DNA of 64,000 nucleotides from AC-32 sp963715575 (GTDB lineage: Bacteria; Actinomycetota; Thermoleophilia; Gaiellales; Gaiellaceae). The position numbers and the translations under genes were made by a program. The stretch covers positions 1,674,001-1,738,000 of the forward strand of contig OY970250.1 in the NCBI GenBank assembly GCA_963715575.1, read 5' to 3'. Positions 1-6,501 of the stretch are shown here, piece after piece. The stretch's first letter is position 1; every line of letters begins with the position of its first letter. The notes beneath the pieces were generated by a model, which made no database searches, was not told where the DNA came from, and worked only from the letters and a program-made list of their open reading frames with translations.

Positions 1-861
1 CTTGCCGCAGTCGATGTAGACCGCCGTCAGCGAGCGCAGGGCGTCGGCGCGCTTCGGCGCCATCCGCACCGGATCCCACTCGAGCCAGCGCGCCCAGATG
101 TCCTCGCGCAGCTCCCCGGTCTCGGTGTCGTAGGGCAGCTGGACGGTGCCGTCCTCGTCGGCCGAGTAGCAGGCCGCCATGCAGTAGTCGTTCAGCAGCA
201 CGTGGTCGGTGTCCTTCGCGAACGCCGGCCGCGAGCGGAAGTCCTCCCAGAAGCGCTCGAACGAGCCGTCGTAGTGGTCGCGCAGCGCGCGCACCGACTT
301 GCGGAACTCCGGCAGGTAGCACATCTCGAAGAGCGCGTCGCCGGCGTGCGTGGCCAGCCCGCCGAAGATGTCCGGCCGCAGCATCGGGTTGACCATCGCC
401 CCGTAGCCGCCGCTCGACTTGCCGCTGATCCCGCGGTGCGCGGCCTCGGGCAGCGTCCGGTAGTGCGCGTCGACCCACGGCACGAGTTCCTCGACGATGT
501 ACGTGTGGTAGCGACCCGTGCCCGGCGAGTCGACGAACTGGCTGCCGCCGAGCGACGTCCACGCGTCGACCCAGACGAGGATCGCCGGCGGCGACTCGCC
601 GTTCGCGAACAGCTCGTCCACCAGCTCCGGGAAGTTCTTGCGAAACGGCATGCGGTTGCGCCAGCCGTCGAGCTGCCCGGTCAGCCCCTGGATGACGTAG
701 ATCGACGGATAGCGCCGCTCGGCGTCGTCGTCGTAGCCCGGCGGCAGGTAGACCCAGAGCGGCCGCACGTGCGGGTCGCCGAGCGCGTTGTCCTTCAGCA
801 CCTCGCTCTCGAAGGCGTGCTCCTCGAAGCGGCCGGCGAGCTCGTACGACCAGGGCTCCAT
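1..861 (-). CDS. alpha/beta-fold esterase, C-terminus cut by window edge
   Basis: Reads from an ATG at 861 through the left edge without a stop, giving 287 residues of a longer protein. The fold is that of the esterase D / S-formylglutathione-hydrolase-like group: a strand with LWVYLPPGY near residues 35-43, then a GKSSGG nucleophile elbow with Ser149 in G-x-S-x-G context. There is no signal peptide, so a cytoplasmic carboxylesterase is likely; the substrate cannot be told. It lies 10 bp downstream of the DUF72 gene on the same strand and is probably cotranscribed. The catalytic His and possibly Asp would lie partly beyond the edge. Family call is firm; exact enzyme is open. Confidence 0.8.
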   Translation of the reverse strand, partial: MEPWSYELAGRFEEHAFESEVLKDNALGDPHVRPLWVYLPPGYDDDAERRYPSIYVIQGLTGQLDGWRNRMPFRKNFPELVDELFANGESPPAILVWVDAWTSLGGSQFVDSPGTGRYHTYIVEELVPWVDAHYRTLPEAAHRGISGKSSGGYGAMVNPMLRPDIFGGLATHAGDALFEMCYLPEFRKSVRALRDHYDGSFERFWEDFRSRPAFAKDTDHVLLNDYCMAACYSADEDGTVQLPYDTETGELREDIWARWLEWDPVRMAPKRADALRSLTAVYIDCGK

Positions 862-871
862 GCTCCGGATG

Positions 872-1849
872 CTACGCAGCGGCGGGCGCCGGCGTGACCG
901 GCAGGCCCTCGCGCTCGAGCAGCTGCCGCAGCATCTGCGCGTTGACGGGCGCCTGGGCGATCTCGGCACCCTCCTCGGCGGGGTTGTCGAGCGTCGGCAG
1001 GCCCGGCATCGTCGAGCGGCCGTTGTTGTTGAACATCGCGTAGACGTTCTCGGCCTGGCCGGAGAGCTCGGCCAGCGGCGAGACCCACTCGCCCAGCTCT
1101 TCCTCCGAGTAGAGGTAGTCGAAGCGCTCGGCCGCGCTGCCCGTGCGCTTGTTCCAGGTCGCCACGTTGCGGCCGTGGAAGCGGATGTACGCGTTGGGGC
1201 TCGTCGTGGCGACGACCGTCGGCGAGACGTTGCGCGCCTCCATCCGCGGCGCGTCGACGATCACGTAGGTCATGTGGTTGCGCTCGAGGAAGTCCAGCGT
1301 TTCGCGCCGGTTCTCCTCGTCGAGCCAGCTCGCGTGCCGGAACTCGACCAGCATCTCGTCGCCGCCGAGCTGCTCCTTGGCCCACTCCAGGTACTCGAGC
1401 GCCGAGGGCTTGAAGACGATGTACGGCGGCAGCTGCATCAGGATGCCGCCGAGCTTGCGCGTCTCCCGCAGCGGCGCGAGGGCGTCGTGGAAGCGGCGGA
1501 AGACCTCGGCGCGGAACTCGCGCGGCGGCCGGTCGACGCGGCCGCGCGAGTCGAGCGGCGCCGCGTCACGGAGGTCGGTCGGCAGCTGCTCGGCCTTGAC
1601 CGGGTGTCGCGTCATCACGCCGAAGGCCTTCACGTGCATGACGAACCCGTCAGGCGTGCGCTCGGCCCAGTTGTGAACCATGTGCTCGTCCGGGAGCCGG
1701 TAGTAGGTCGAGTTCGCCTCGACCACGTCGAAGCGCTCGGCGTAGTAGCGCAGCCGCTCCTCGGCGCCCTTGATCCCCGGTGGATAGAAGTACTTGGTCA
1801 GCGACTCGTCGGCCCAGGAGCACGTCCCGATCCGGATCGCCGCGGCCAT
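872..1849 (-). CDS. DUF72 (YecE-like) family protein
   Basis: 325 residues, full length for the DUF72 family, a TIM-barrel-like group of unknown reaction. Family signatures are the N-terminal IRIGTCSWADESL, the FYPPG segment, FDVVEANSTYYRLP near residue 45 and the VEFRHASW block near residue 165. It is soluble with no signal peptide. The ATG at 1849 has no Shine-Dalgarno sequence; a TACCAT hexamer lies 6 nt upstream (1856-1861), so the message is probably leaderless. It is divergent from the exporter gene starting at 1900, and the esterase follows it 10 bp downstream. Function is not known for the family. Confidence 0.9.
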   Translation of the reverse strand: MAAAIRIGTCSWADESLTKYFYPPGIKGAEERLRYYAERFDVVEANSTYYRLPDEHMVHNWAERTPDGFVMHVKAFGVMTRHPVKAEQLPTDLRDAAPLDSRGRVDRPPREFRAEVFRRFHDALAPLRETRKLGGILMQLPPYIVFKPSALEYLEWAKEQLGGDEMLVEFRHASWLDEENRRETLDFLERNHMTYVIVDAPRMEARNVSPTVVATTSPNAYIRFHGRNVATWNKRTGSAAERFDYLYSEEELGEWVSPLAELSGQAENVYAMFNNNGRSTMPGLPTLDNPAEEGAEIAQAPVNAQMLRQLLEREGLPVTPAPAAA

Positions 1850-1899
1850 GGCCCGATGGTACGCCGCCCTGTAGCTCCGATGGCGGATACTCCGCCGGC
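1850..1899. promoter_or_regulatory. 50-bp divergent promoter region, two leaderless -10 boxes
   Basis: Between the DUF72 and exporter start codons. Minus strand: TACCAT (1861-1856), 6 nt before ATG. Plus strand: GATACT (1886-1891), 8 nt before ATG. No clear -35 box or Shine-Dalgarno sequence is visible for either gene. Promoter assignment is inference from spacing. Confidence 0.5.
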
Positions 1900-3504
1900 A
1901 TGACCGGAGAGGGAAGCGCGGCCCGTTCGGGCACGCAGGTCGTCCTGCTGACGCTGGCCGCGGGCCAGTTCCTGATGACGCTTGACAGCTCCGTGATGAA
2001 CGTCTCGATCGCGACGGTCGCGAAGGACGTCGGGACGACGGTGACCGGCATCCAGGGCGCGATCACCGCCTACACGCTGGTGATGGCGGCCCTGATGATC
2101 ACCGGCGGCAAGATCGGCGGGCTGATCGGCCGCAAGCGCGCCTTCTCGATCGGCTGCGTCATCTACGGCTGCGGCTCGCTGACGACGTCGCTCGCGCCGA
2201 ACCTGCCCGTGCTGCTGTTCGGCTGGTCGTTTCTGGAGGGCGTGGGTGCGGCTCTGATCCTGCCCGCGATCGTCGCGCTCGTGGCCGGGAACTTCCCGAC
2301 CGAGCGGCGACCGGCCGCCTACGGTCTCGTCGCCGCCGCCGGGGCGGTCGCCGTGGCCGTCGGGCCGCTGATCGGCGGCTTCGCCACGACGTACTTCTCC
2401 TGGCGCTGGGTCTTCGCGGGCGAGGTCGTGGTCGTGCTCGTGATCCTCGTGCTCGCGCGCCGGATCGCCGACGCTCCCGTCGAGACGCGACCGAAGTTCG
2501 ACCTGGTCGGCGCCGTCCTGTCCGCTACCGGGCTCGCGTTGCTGGTCTTCGGGATCCTCCGGTCAGGCGAGTGGGGCTGGATCCGCCCGAACGAGAGTGG
2601 CCCCTCCTGGGCGCACCTCTCACCGACCGTGTGGCTGGTGCTCGCCGGGTTGTTCGTGATCTACCTCTTCTTCAACTGGGAGAACCGACGAGTCGACCAG
2701 GGCAAGGAGCCGCTGATCCGGCCCGCGATGCTGAAGAACAAGCAGCTGACCGGCGGCCTGACGATGTTCTTCTTCCAGTACCTGGTCCAGGCCGGCTTCT
2801 TCTTCGTCGTGCCACTTTTCCTCTCGGTCTGCCTGGGCCTGTCAGCGCTCGCGACCGGCGCCCGGCTGCTGCCGCTCTCGGTCACGCTGCTCGCCGCGGC
2901 GATCGGGATCCCGCGCTTCTTCCCGCAGGTGTCACCGCGGCTGGTGGTGCGGTGCGGCCTGCTCGCGTTGCTGGCTGGAACCGTCGTCCTCCTGGGCACG
3001 CTGGACGCCGACGCCGGCCCGGAGATCGTCTTCGTGCCCCTGCTGCTGATCGGTCTCGGCATCGGCGCGCTCGCCTCGCAGCTCGGCAGCGTCACGGTCT
3101 CGGCCGTTCCCGACGACCAGGCTCCCGAGGTCGGCGGCGTCCAGAACACGATGACGAACCTCGGGGCCTCGATCGGGACCGCGCTGGCCGGCTCGCTGCT
3201 GATCGCCTCGCTGAGCTCGGCGTTCCTGACGAACATCGAGCAGAGCAACGCGATCCCCTCCAGGGTCAAGTCGGAGGCCAACGTCCAGCTCGCGGGCGGC
3301 GTGCCGTTCATCTCGGACGCCGACCTAGAGCATGCCCTCGACGAAGCTCACGTCTCGTCGAGAACGAGCGACGCGGCGCTCGCCGCCTACCAGGACGCCC
3401 GGATCAGCGGGCTGCGATCGGCGCTCGCGATCCTCGGCCTGATGGCGATCCTCTCGCTCTTCTTCGCCGGGCGGATCCCCGTCAAGCAACCCGGGTCGAC
3501 CTGA
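1900..3504 (+). CDS. MFS drug exporter, DHA2 (14-TM) family
   Basis: 534 residues from the ATG at 1900; this start puts the first hydrophobic helix (VVLLTLAAGQFLMTLDSSVMNVS) at the N-terminus as in EmrB/QacA-type proteins. The LDSSVMNVS motif C-like start, the GGKIGGLIGRKRAF motif A loop near residue 70 and the GPLIGG motif near residue 155 mark a proton-coupled exporter of the inner membrane. About 14 hydrophobic helices fit DHA2. The substrate is unknown. The next gene starts 2 bp after the stop, suggesting a two-gene operon. The 40 codons upstream that are also open overlap the divergent gene and were excluded. Confidence 0.9.
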   Translation: MTGEGSAARSGTQVVLLTLAAGQFLMTLDSSVMNVSIATVAKDVGTTVTGIQGAITAYTLVMAALMITGGKIGGLIGRKRAFSIGCVIYGCGSLTTSLAPNLPVLLFGWSFLEGVGAALILPAIVALVAGNFPTERRPAAYGLVAAAGAVAVAVGPLIGGFATTYFSWRWVFAGEVVVVLVILVLARRIADAPVETRPKFDLVGAVLSATGLALLVFGILRSGEWGWIRPNESGPSWAHLSPTVWLVLAGLFVIYLFFNWENRRVDQGKEPLIRPAMLKNKQLTGGLTMFFFQYLVQAGFFFVVPLFLSVCLGLSALATGARLLPLSVTLLAAAIGIPRFFPQVSPRLVVRCGLLALLAGTVVLLGTLDADAGPEIVFVPLLLIGLGIGALASQLGSVTVSAVPDDQAPEVGGVQNTMTNLGASIGTALAGSLLIASLSSAFLTNIEQSNAIPSRVKSEANVQLAGGVPFISDADLEHALDEAHVSSRTSDAALAAYQDARISGLRSALAILGLMAILSLFFAGRIPVKQPGST

Positions 3505-3506
3505 GC

Positions 3507-4004
3507 GTGCTTTCGTCAGCCGGCCGCGCGGCGCTCGGCGAGCGCCTCGGCGGGTTCATCTACGGGACGATCCTCGCCCTGGCGGTGCTCGTCGGAGGGG
3601 TGAATGCCTTTCCCGATGACGCCTGGAAGATCATCGTCCTGATGGCGCTCACGGCGCTCGTCTTCTGGTTGGCGCATGTGTACGCGCACAGCCTTGCCCA
3701 CGTCGTCTCGGAGAACCGGCATCTCTCGCTCGCTGAGTTGCGCCGGATTAGCCGGCACGAGAGCTCGATCATCGAGGCCGCGATCCCGCCGGTTGCGGCG
3801 ATGCTGCTCGCGGCCTTCGGGCTGATCTCGACCAGAGCCGCCGCGTGGATTGCCTACGGCCTCGGCCTGGCCGTGCTGACCGCGTCAGGGCTCGTCTTCG
3901 CGCGCGTCGAGCGCCTGGGCTGGGTCGCGACGCTCGTAGTCGTCGCCTTGAACGTCGCCCTCGGTGTCGCGCTGGTCGGACTGAAGTTGTTCGTCAGCCA
4001 CTAG
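3507..4004 (+). CDS. small integral membrane protein, 165 aa, unknown function
   Basis: GTG start at 3507, 2 bp after the exporter stop, so probably translated by reinitiation. The protein has four to five hydrophobic helices: residues about 15-35 (IYGTILALAVLVGGV), 42-60, 95-115, 120-140 and 145-163. A HVYAHSLAHVVSENR stretch near residue 60 carries three histidines between helices and resembles a segment common in small actinobacterial VIT1/CCC1-like or DUF-type membrane proteins, but I cannot name the family. Its stop codon overlaps the stop of the convergent redoxin gene through a CTAG at 4001-4004. Role with the exporter is only inferred from linkage. Confidence 0.75.
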   Translation: MLSSAGRAALGERLGGFIYGTILALAVLVGGVNAFPDDAWKIIVLMALTALVFWLAHVYAHSLAHVVSENRHLSLAELRRISRHESSIIEAAIPPVAAMLLAAFGLISTRAAAWIAYGLGLAVLTASGLVFARVERLGWVATLVVVALNVALGVALVGLKLFVSH

Positions 4005-4924
4005 CCAAAGGTGAAGCAGTAGGCCTCGACGGGCGCGAGGAAGTCGAGCTCGAGCGTCCGGTCCTCGATCCGGCCGGGCTGGCGGATCAGCTGGTGGAGC
4101 CGCTGCTCGCTCACCGTGCCCCGCCCGTCGGCGTCGACGTCGCCCCCGTGCGCCTCGCCCGGCTGCTCGCCGTCGAGGAGCACCCGGAACGGCGCCTCCG
4201 CGCCCCGCTCGCGCGGGCCCATCACCAGGTGAGCGTCGCGGGCGTGGAAGCGGAACGAGAGCCGGCCGCTTCCCTCGGCGAGCACAGCCGCGCCGGGCTC
4301 CTGGCTCCAGTCCCCCTCGAGCGACCACTGGTTGAGCGACAGGTCGCCGGGCGGTGCCTGGTTCTGCGCCTGCCGTGAGCCGAGGTACGTCTCGGGCGAG
4401 CGCAGCGTCTCCCAGTCGGCCTGAACCTCGAAGCCGGCCGGCTCCACCGAGACGAGCTCGCCGTCGACGCCGAGCAGGCTCTGAATCGCCCGCTCCTGCT
4501 CGTCGTAGCCGCCCTCGCCGAAGTGGTGGTGCCGGATCTGTCCCTCTCCGTCGGCGATGTAGGCAGCGGGCCAGTAGCGGTTGGCGAAGGCATCCCAGAC
4601 CGCATAGTCGGGGTCGAGCGCGACCGGGTAGCGCACGTCCATCGCCGCCACGGCCCGCGTGACGTTGTCGGCGTCCCGCTCGAACGGGAACTCCGGCGTG
4701 TGGACGCCGACGAGGACCAACCCCTGGTCGGTGTAACGGTCGGCCCACGCGCGGACCCAGGCGAGCGTGCGCAGCCAGTTGATGCACGTGTAGGTCCAGA
4801 AGTCGACCAGCACGACCTTGCCCCGCAGTGCCTCCGGGCTCAGCGGCGACGAGTTGAGCCACCCGGCGGCGCCCTCGAACGACGCCAGGCGGCCCTCGAC
4901 CGGCAGGTCGACTCCGGTCGCCAT
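4001..4924 (-). CDS. thioredoxin-like protein of the DipZ C-terminal type
   Basis: 307 residues. Residues about 35-150 form a redoxin domain (VVLVDFWTYTCINWLRT, then GLVLVGVHTPEFPFE), and residues about 170-307 match the carbohydrate-binding-like C-terminal half found after thioredoxin in DipZ proteins. The active site reads C-I-N-W: only the first cysteine is present, which is common in this subfamily and argues against a classical dithiol oxidoreductase. There is no signal peptide. ATG at 4924 lies 2 bp after the epoxide hydrolase stop, so the two form an operon. A role in thiol or peroxide chemistry is likely; the substrate is unknown. Confidence 0.85.
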   Translation of the reverse strand: MATGVDLPVEGRLASFEGAAGWLNSSPLSPEALRGKVVLVDFWTYTCINWLRTLAWVRAWADRYTDQGLVLVGVHTPEFPFERDADNVTRAVAAMDVRYPVALDPDYAVWDAFANRYWPAAYIADGEGQIRHHHFGEGGYDEQERAIQSLLGVDGELVSVEPAGFEVQADWETLRSPETYLGSRQAQNQAPPGDLSLNQWSLEGDWSQEPGAAVLAEGSGRLSFRFHARDAHLVMGPRERGAEAPFRVLLDGEQPGEAHGGDVDADGRGTVSEQRLHQLIRQPGRIEDRTLELDFLAPVEAYCFTFG

Positions 4925-4926
4925 CG

Positions 4927-6123
4927 CTAGCGGAGCGACGCGAACGTCGCTCGCACCTCCGTCGCGAACAGCTCCGGCTCTTCCCAGGCCGCGAAGTGCC
5001 CGCCCGTGTCCACGTCGTTGTAGTACGCGAGGCTGGGGTACGACTTCTCGACCCAGCTGCGGGGGGCCACGAAGATCTCGTCCGGGAACGCGGTGAATCC
5101 GACCGGGACCGACACCGCCGGAGGAGCCTGGCCGGCCGACTGCGCGGCCGCTTGTTCCTGTCCGCTCTCCCAGTACGACCGGGCTGCCGAGGCCCCGGTG
5201 CCGCTCAGCCAGTACGTCGTGATGTTGTCGAGGACGTTGTCGCGCGTGAGGTTGCCCGTCGGCTTCCCGTCGACGAAGGCGCCGGCGATCTTGTAGTAGC
5301 TGTCCGTGTCGTGGTCGAGCATCCACGCCGCGAGAGCGACGGGTGAATCCAGCAGCGCGTAACCGATCGTCTGCGGCCGCGTCGCCTGCTCGAGGAAGTA
5401 GCCGAAGCCGGTTGCCCTGAACGAGTTCAGTGCATCGGTCGCCGCGTTTTCCTGCTCGGTTTCGGTCGGCTGGGGGACGCCCAGCGCAGTCACCAGCAAG
5501 TTCGTGTGGATGCCGACCAGCCCTTCTGGTGCCTGGCGGCCCATTGCGTCGGTGACGCTCGCCCCGACGTCGCCGCCCTGGGCGACGTAGCGGGAGTAGC
5601 CGAGGCGCTGCATCAGCACCGCCCAGCCCTGCGCAACCCGGCCGGGGCCCCAACCGAGCTCCTTGGGCTCACCGGAGAAGCCGTAGCCGGGGATGGAAGG
5701 CAGTACGAGGTGGAACGCATCCTCGGTGCTCCCGCCGTGTGCTGTGGGGTCGGTGAGCGGCCCGACCGAGTCCAGCAGCTCGATCACCGAACCGGGCCAG
5801 CCGTGCGTCATGATCAACGGGAGCGCGTCCTCGTGCTTCGAACGCACGTGGATGAAGTGGATCTCCACGCCGTCGATCTCGGTCGTGAACTGCGGCAGCG
5901 CGTTTAGCCGCTGCTCGATCCTCCCGAAGTCGTAATCCTCGGCCCAATAGCGGGCAAGCTCCCGGAGGGGTGCGAGCTGCACGCCCTGCGAGCGGTCGTC
6001 GACGAGCTCCTTCGTCGGCCAGCGCGTCGCGGCGATGCGGCGGCGCAGGTCGTCGAGCTTGTCCTCCGCGATGTCGAGGTGGAACGGCTGAACGTCCGTC
6101 GCCGTCGGTGCCTGTGCGCTCAT
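4927..6123 (-). CDS. epoxide hydrolase, N-terminal-domain (microsomal-type) family
   Basis: 398 residues, usual length for bacterial epoxide hydrolases with the EHN domain. EHN lies at about 8-110; the alpha/beta-hydrolase core follows. The oxyanion-hole motif HGWPGS is near residue 130 and the nucleophile Asp sits in QGGDVGAS near residue 190. It opens epoxides to vicinal diols through an ester intermediate; a cytoplasmic location is expected. The ATG at 6123 is preceded by GGGGAGG at good spacing. The redoxin gene follows 2 bp downstream, and the gene itself lies about 100 bp downstream of tRNA-Sec on the same strand. Confidence 0.92.
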   Translation of the reverse strand: MSAQAPTATDVQPFHLDIAEDKLDDLRRRIAATRWPTKELVDDRSQGVQLAPLRELARYWAEDYDFGRIEQRLNALPQFTTEIDGVEIHFIHVRSKHEDALPLIMTHGWPGSVIELLDSVGPLTDPTAHGGSTEDAFHLVLPSIPGYGFSGEPKELGWGPGRVAQGWAVLMQRLGYSRYVAQGGDVGASVTDAMGRQAPEGLVGIHTNLLVTALGVPQPTETEQENAATDALNSFRATGFGYFLEQATRPQTIGYALLDSPVALAAWMLDHDTDSYYKIAGAFVDGKPTGNLTRDNVLDNITTYWLSGTGASAARSYWESGQEQAAAQSAGQAPPAVSVPVGFTAFPDEIFVAPRSWVEKSYPSLAYYNDVDTGGHFAAWEEPELFATEVRATFASLR

Positions 6124-6220
6124 CGTGACCTCCCCAGGTCCGTGGCTGTGGCCCCTGGTGCGGAGTTATCGCGGTTCTCGGGCGCGCCCGTTTCACCCCA
6201 ACGGGAGGAAGTTGTCTGAA

Positions 6221-6313
6221 CGGAGCGGCGCCGGAGTCGAACCGACCGAGCCGTGGGTTACACGACCGCACTGGTTTTGAAGACCAGCTGGGCCACCGGG
6301 CCCATGCCGCTCC
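6221..6313 (-). tRNA. selC: tRNA-Sec (UCA anticodon)
   Basis: 93-nt selenocysteine tRNA that reads UGA codons. The acceptor stem is 8 bp (GGAGCGGC with GCCGCTCC), longer than in normal tRNAs. The D stem is extended (GGGCC-CGGT-GGCCC), the anticodon stem CTGGT/ACCAG carries the loop CTTCAAA with anticodon TCA, and there is a long variable arm before the T loop TTCGACT. The discriminator is G and no CCA is encoded. A TAGGCT hexamer lies 7 nt upstream (6321-6326), so transcription would start at or near the mature 5' end. selB and selA lie 3.3-7.3 kb upstream on the same strand, which supports a working system. Confidence 0.95.
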
Positions 6314-6320
6314 GCTTACG

Positions 6321-6326
6321 AGCCTA
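6321..6326 (-). promoter_or_regulatory. -10 box of tRNA-Sec
   Basis: TAGGCT read on the minus strand, 7 nt before the mature 5' G of tRNA-Sec. No good -35 is visible. The same spacing recurs in front of several start codons in this window. Confidence 0.5.
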
Positions 6327-6392
6327 GCCCTCAGGGCCCGTCGGCGGCTCCGGGAACGCAAGCCGCGCGCCTCCGCTCGCAAGGAGGGGGCT

Positions 6393-6419
6393 CATGGGGG
6401 AACCAGGGGTTCCCCCATG
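6393..6419. terminator. perfect 12-bp hairpin, 3-nt loop
   Basis: CATGGGGGAACC, loop AGG, then the exact complement. On the minus strand it directly follows the duplicated 5' fragment of tRNA-Sec (6424-6447) and would end a short transcript started there. No T tract follows on either strand, so termination is inferred from stem strength only. Confidence 0.5.
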
Positions 6420-6423
6420 CTCA

Positions 6424-6457
6424 CCACCGGGCCCATGCCGCTCCGCTGCCGGGCCTA
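6424..6457 (-). repeat. duplicated promoter plus 5' end of tRNA-Sec
   Basis: Positions 6424-6447 are an exact 24-bp copy of 6293-6316, which holds the D-arm and acceptor 5' strand of tRNA-Sec; the offset is 131 bp. The match continues upstream with three mismatches over 12-13 bp and includes the -10 hexamer (TAGGCC here, TAGGCT in the true gene) at the same 7-nt distance. The copy stops before the anticodon arm, so it cannot make a functional tRNA. A perfect hairpin follows it. Confidence 0.85.
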
Positions 6458-6460
6458 GCG

Positions 6461-6494
6461 CGAGGGGGGAGCCGTGGCGGCGGCTCCCCCCTCG
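6461..6494 (-). terminator. terminator of the BNR-repeat gene
   Basis: Perfect 14-bp GC-rich stem (CGAGGGGGGAGCCG and its complement) with a 6-nt loop, starting 8 bp after the stop of the BNR-repeat gene. There is no U run, as is usual in GC-rich actinobacteria. Confidence 0.7.
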
Positions 6495-6501
6495 GTCCGC
6501 G

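Noticed and set aside
2571..3506. Upstream extension of the small membrane protein
   Set aside because: Overlaps the MFS gene in another frame and is Arg/Pro-rich; the GTG at 3507 gives the real N-terminus.
6293..6447. Phage or island attachment site at tRNA-Sec
   Set aside because: The duplicated part is the 5' end plus promoter, only 131 bp apart, with no integrase; attachment sites usually copy the 3' end.
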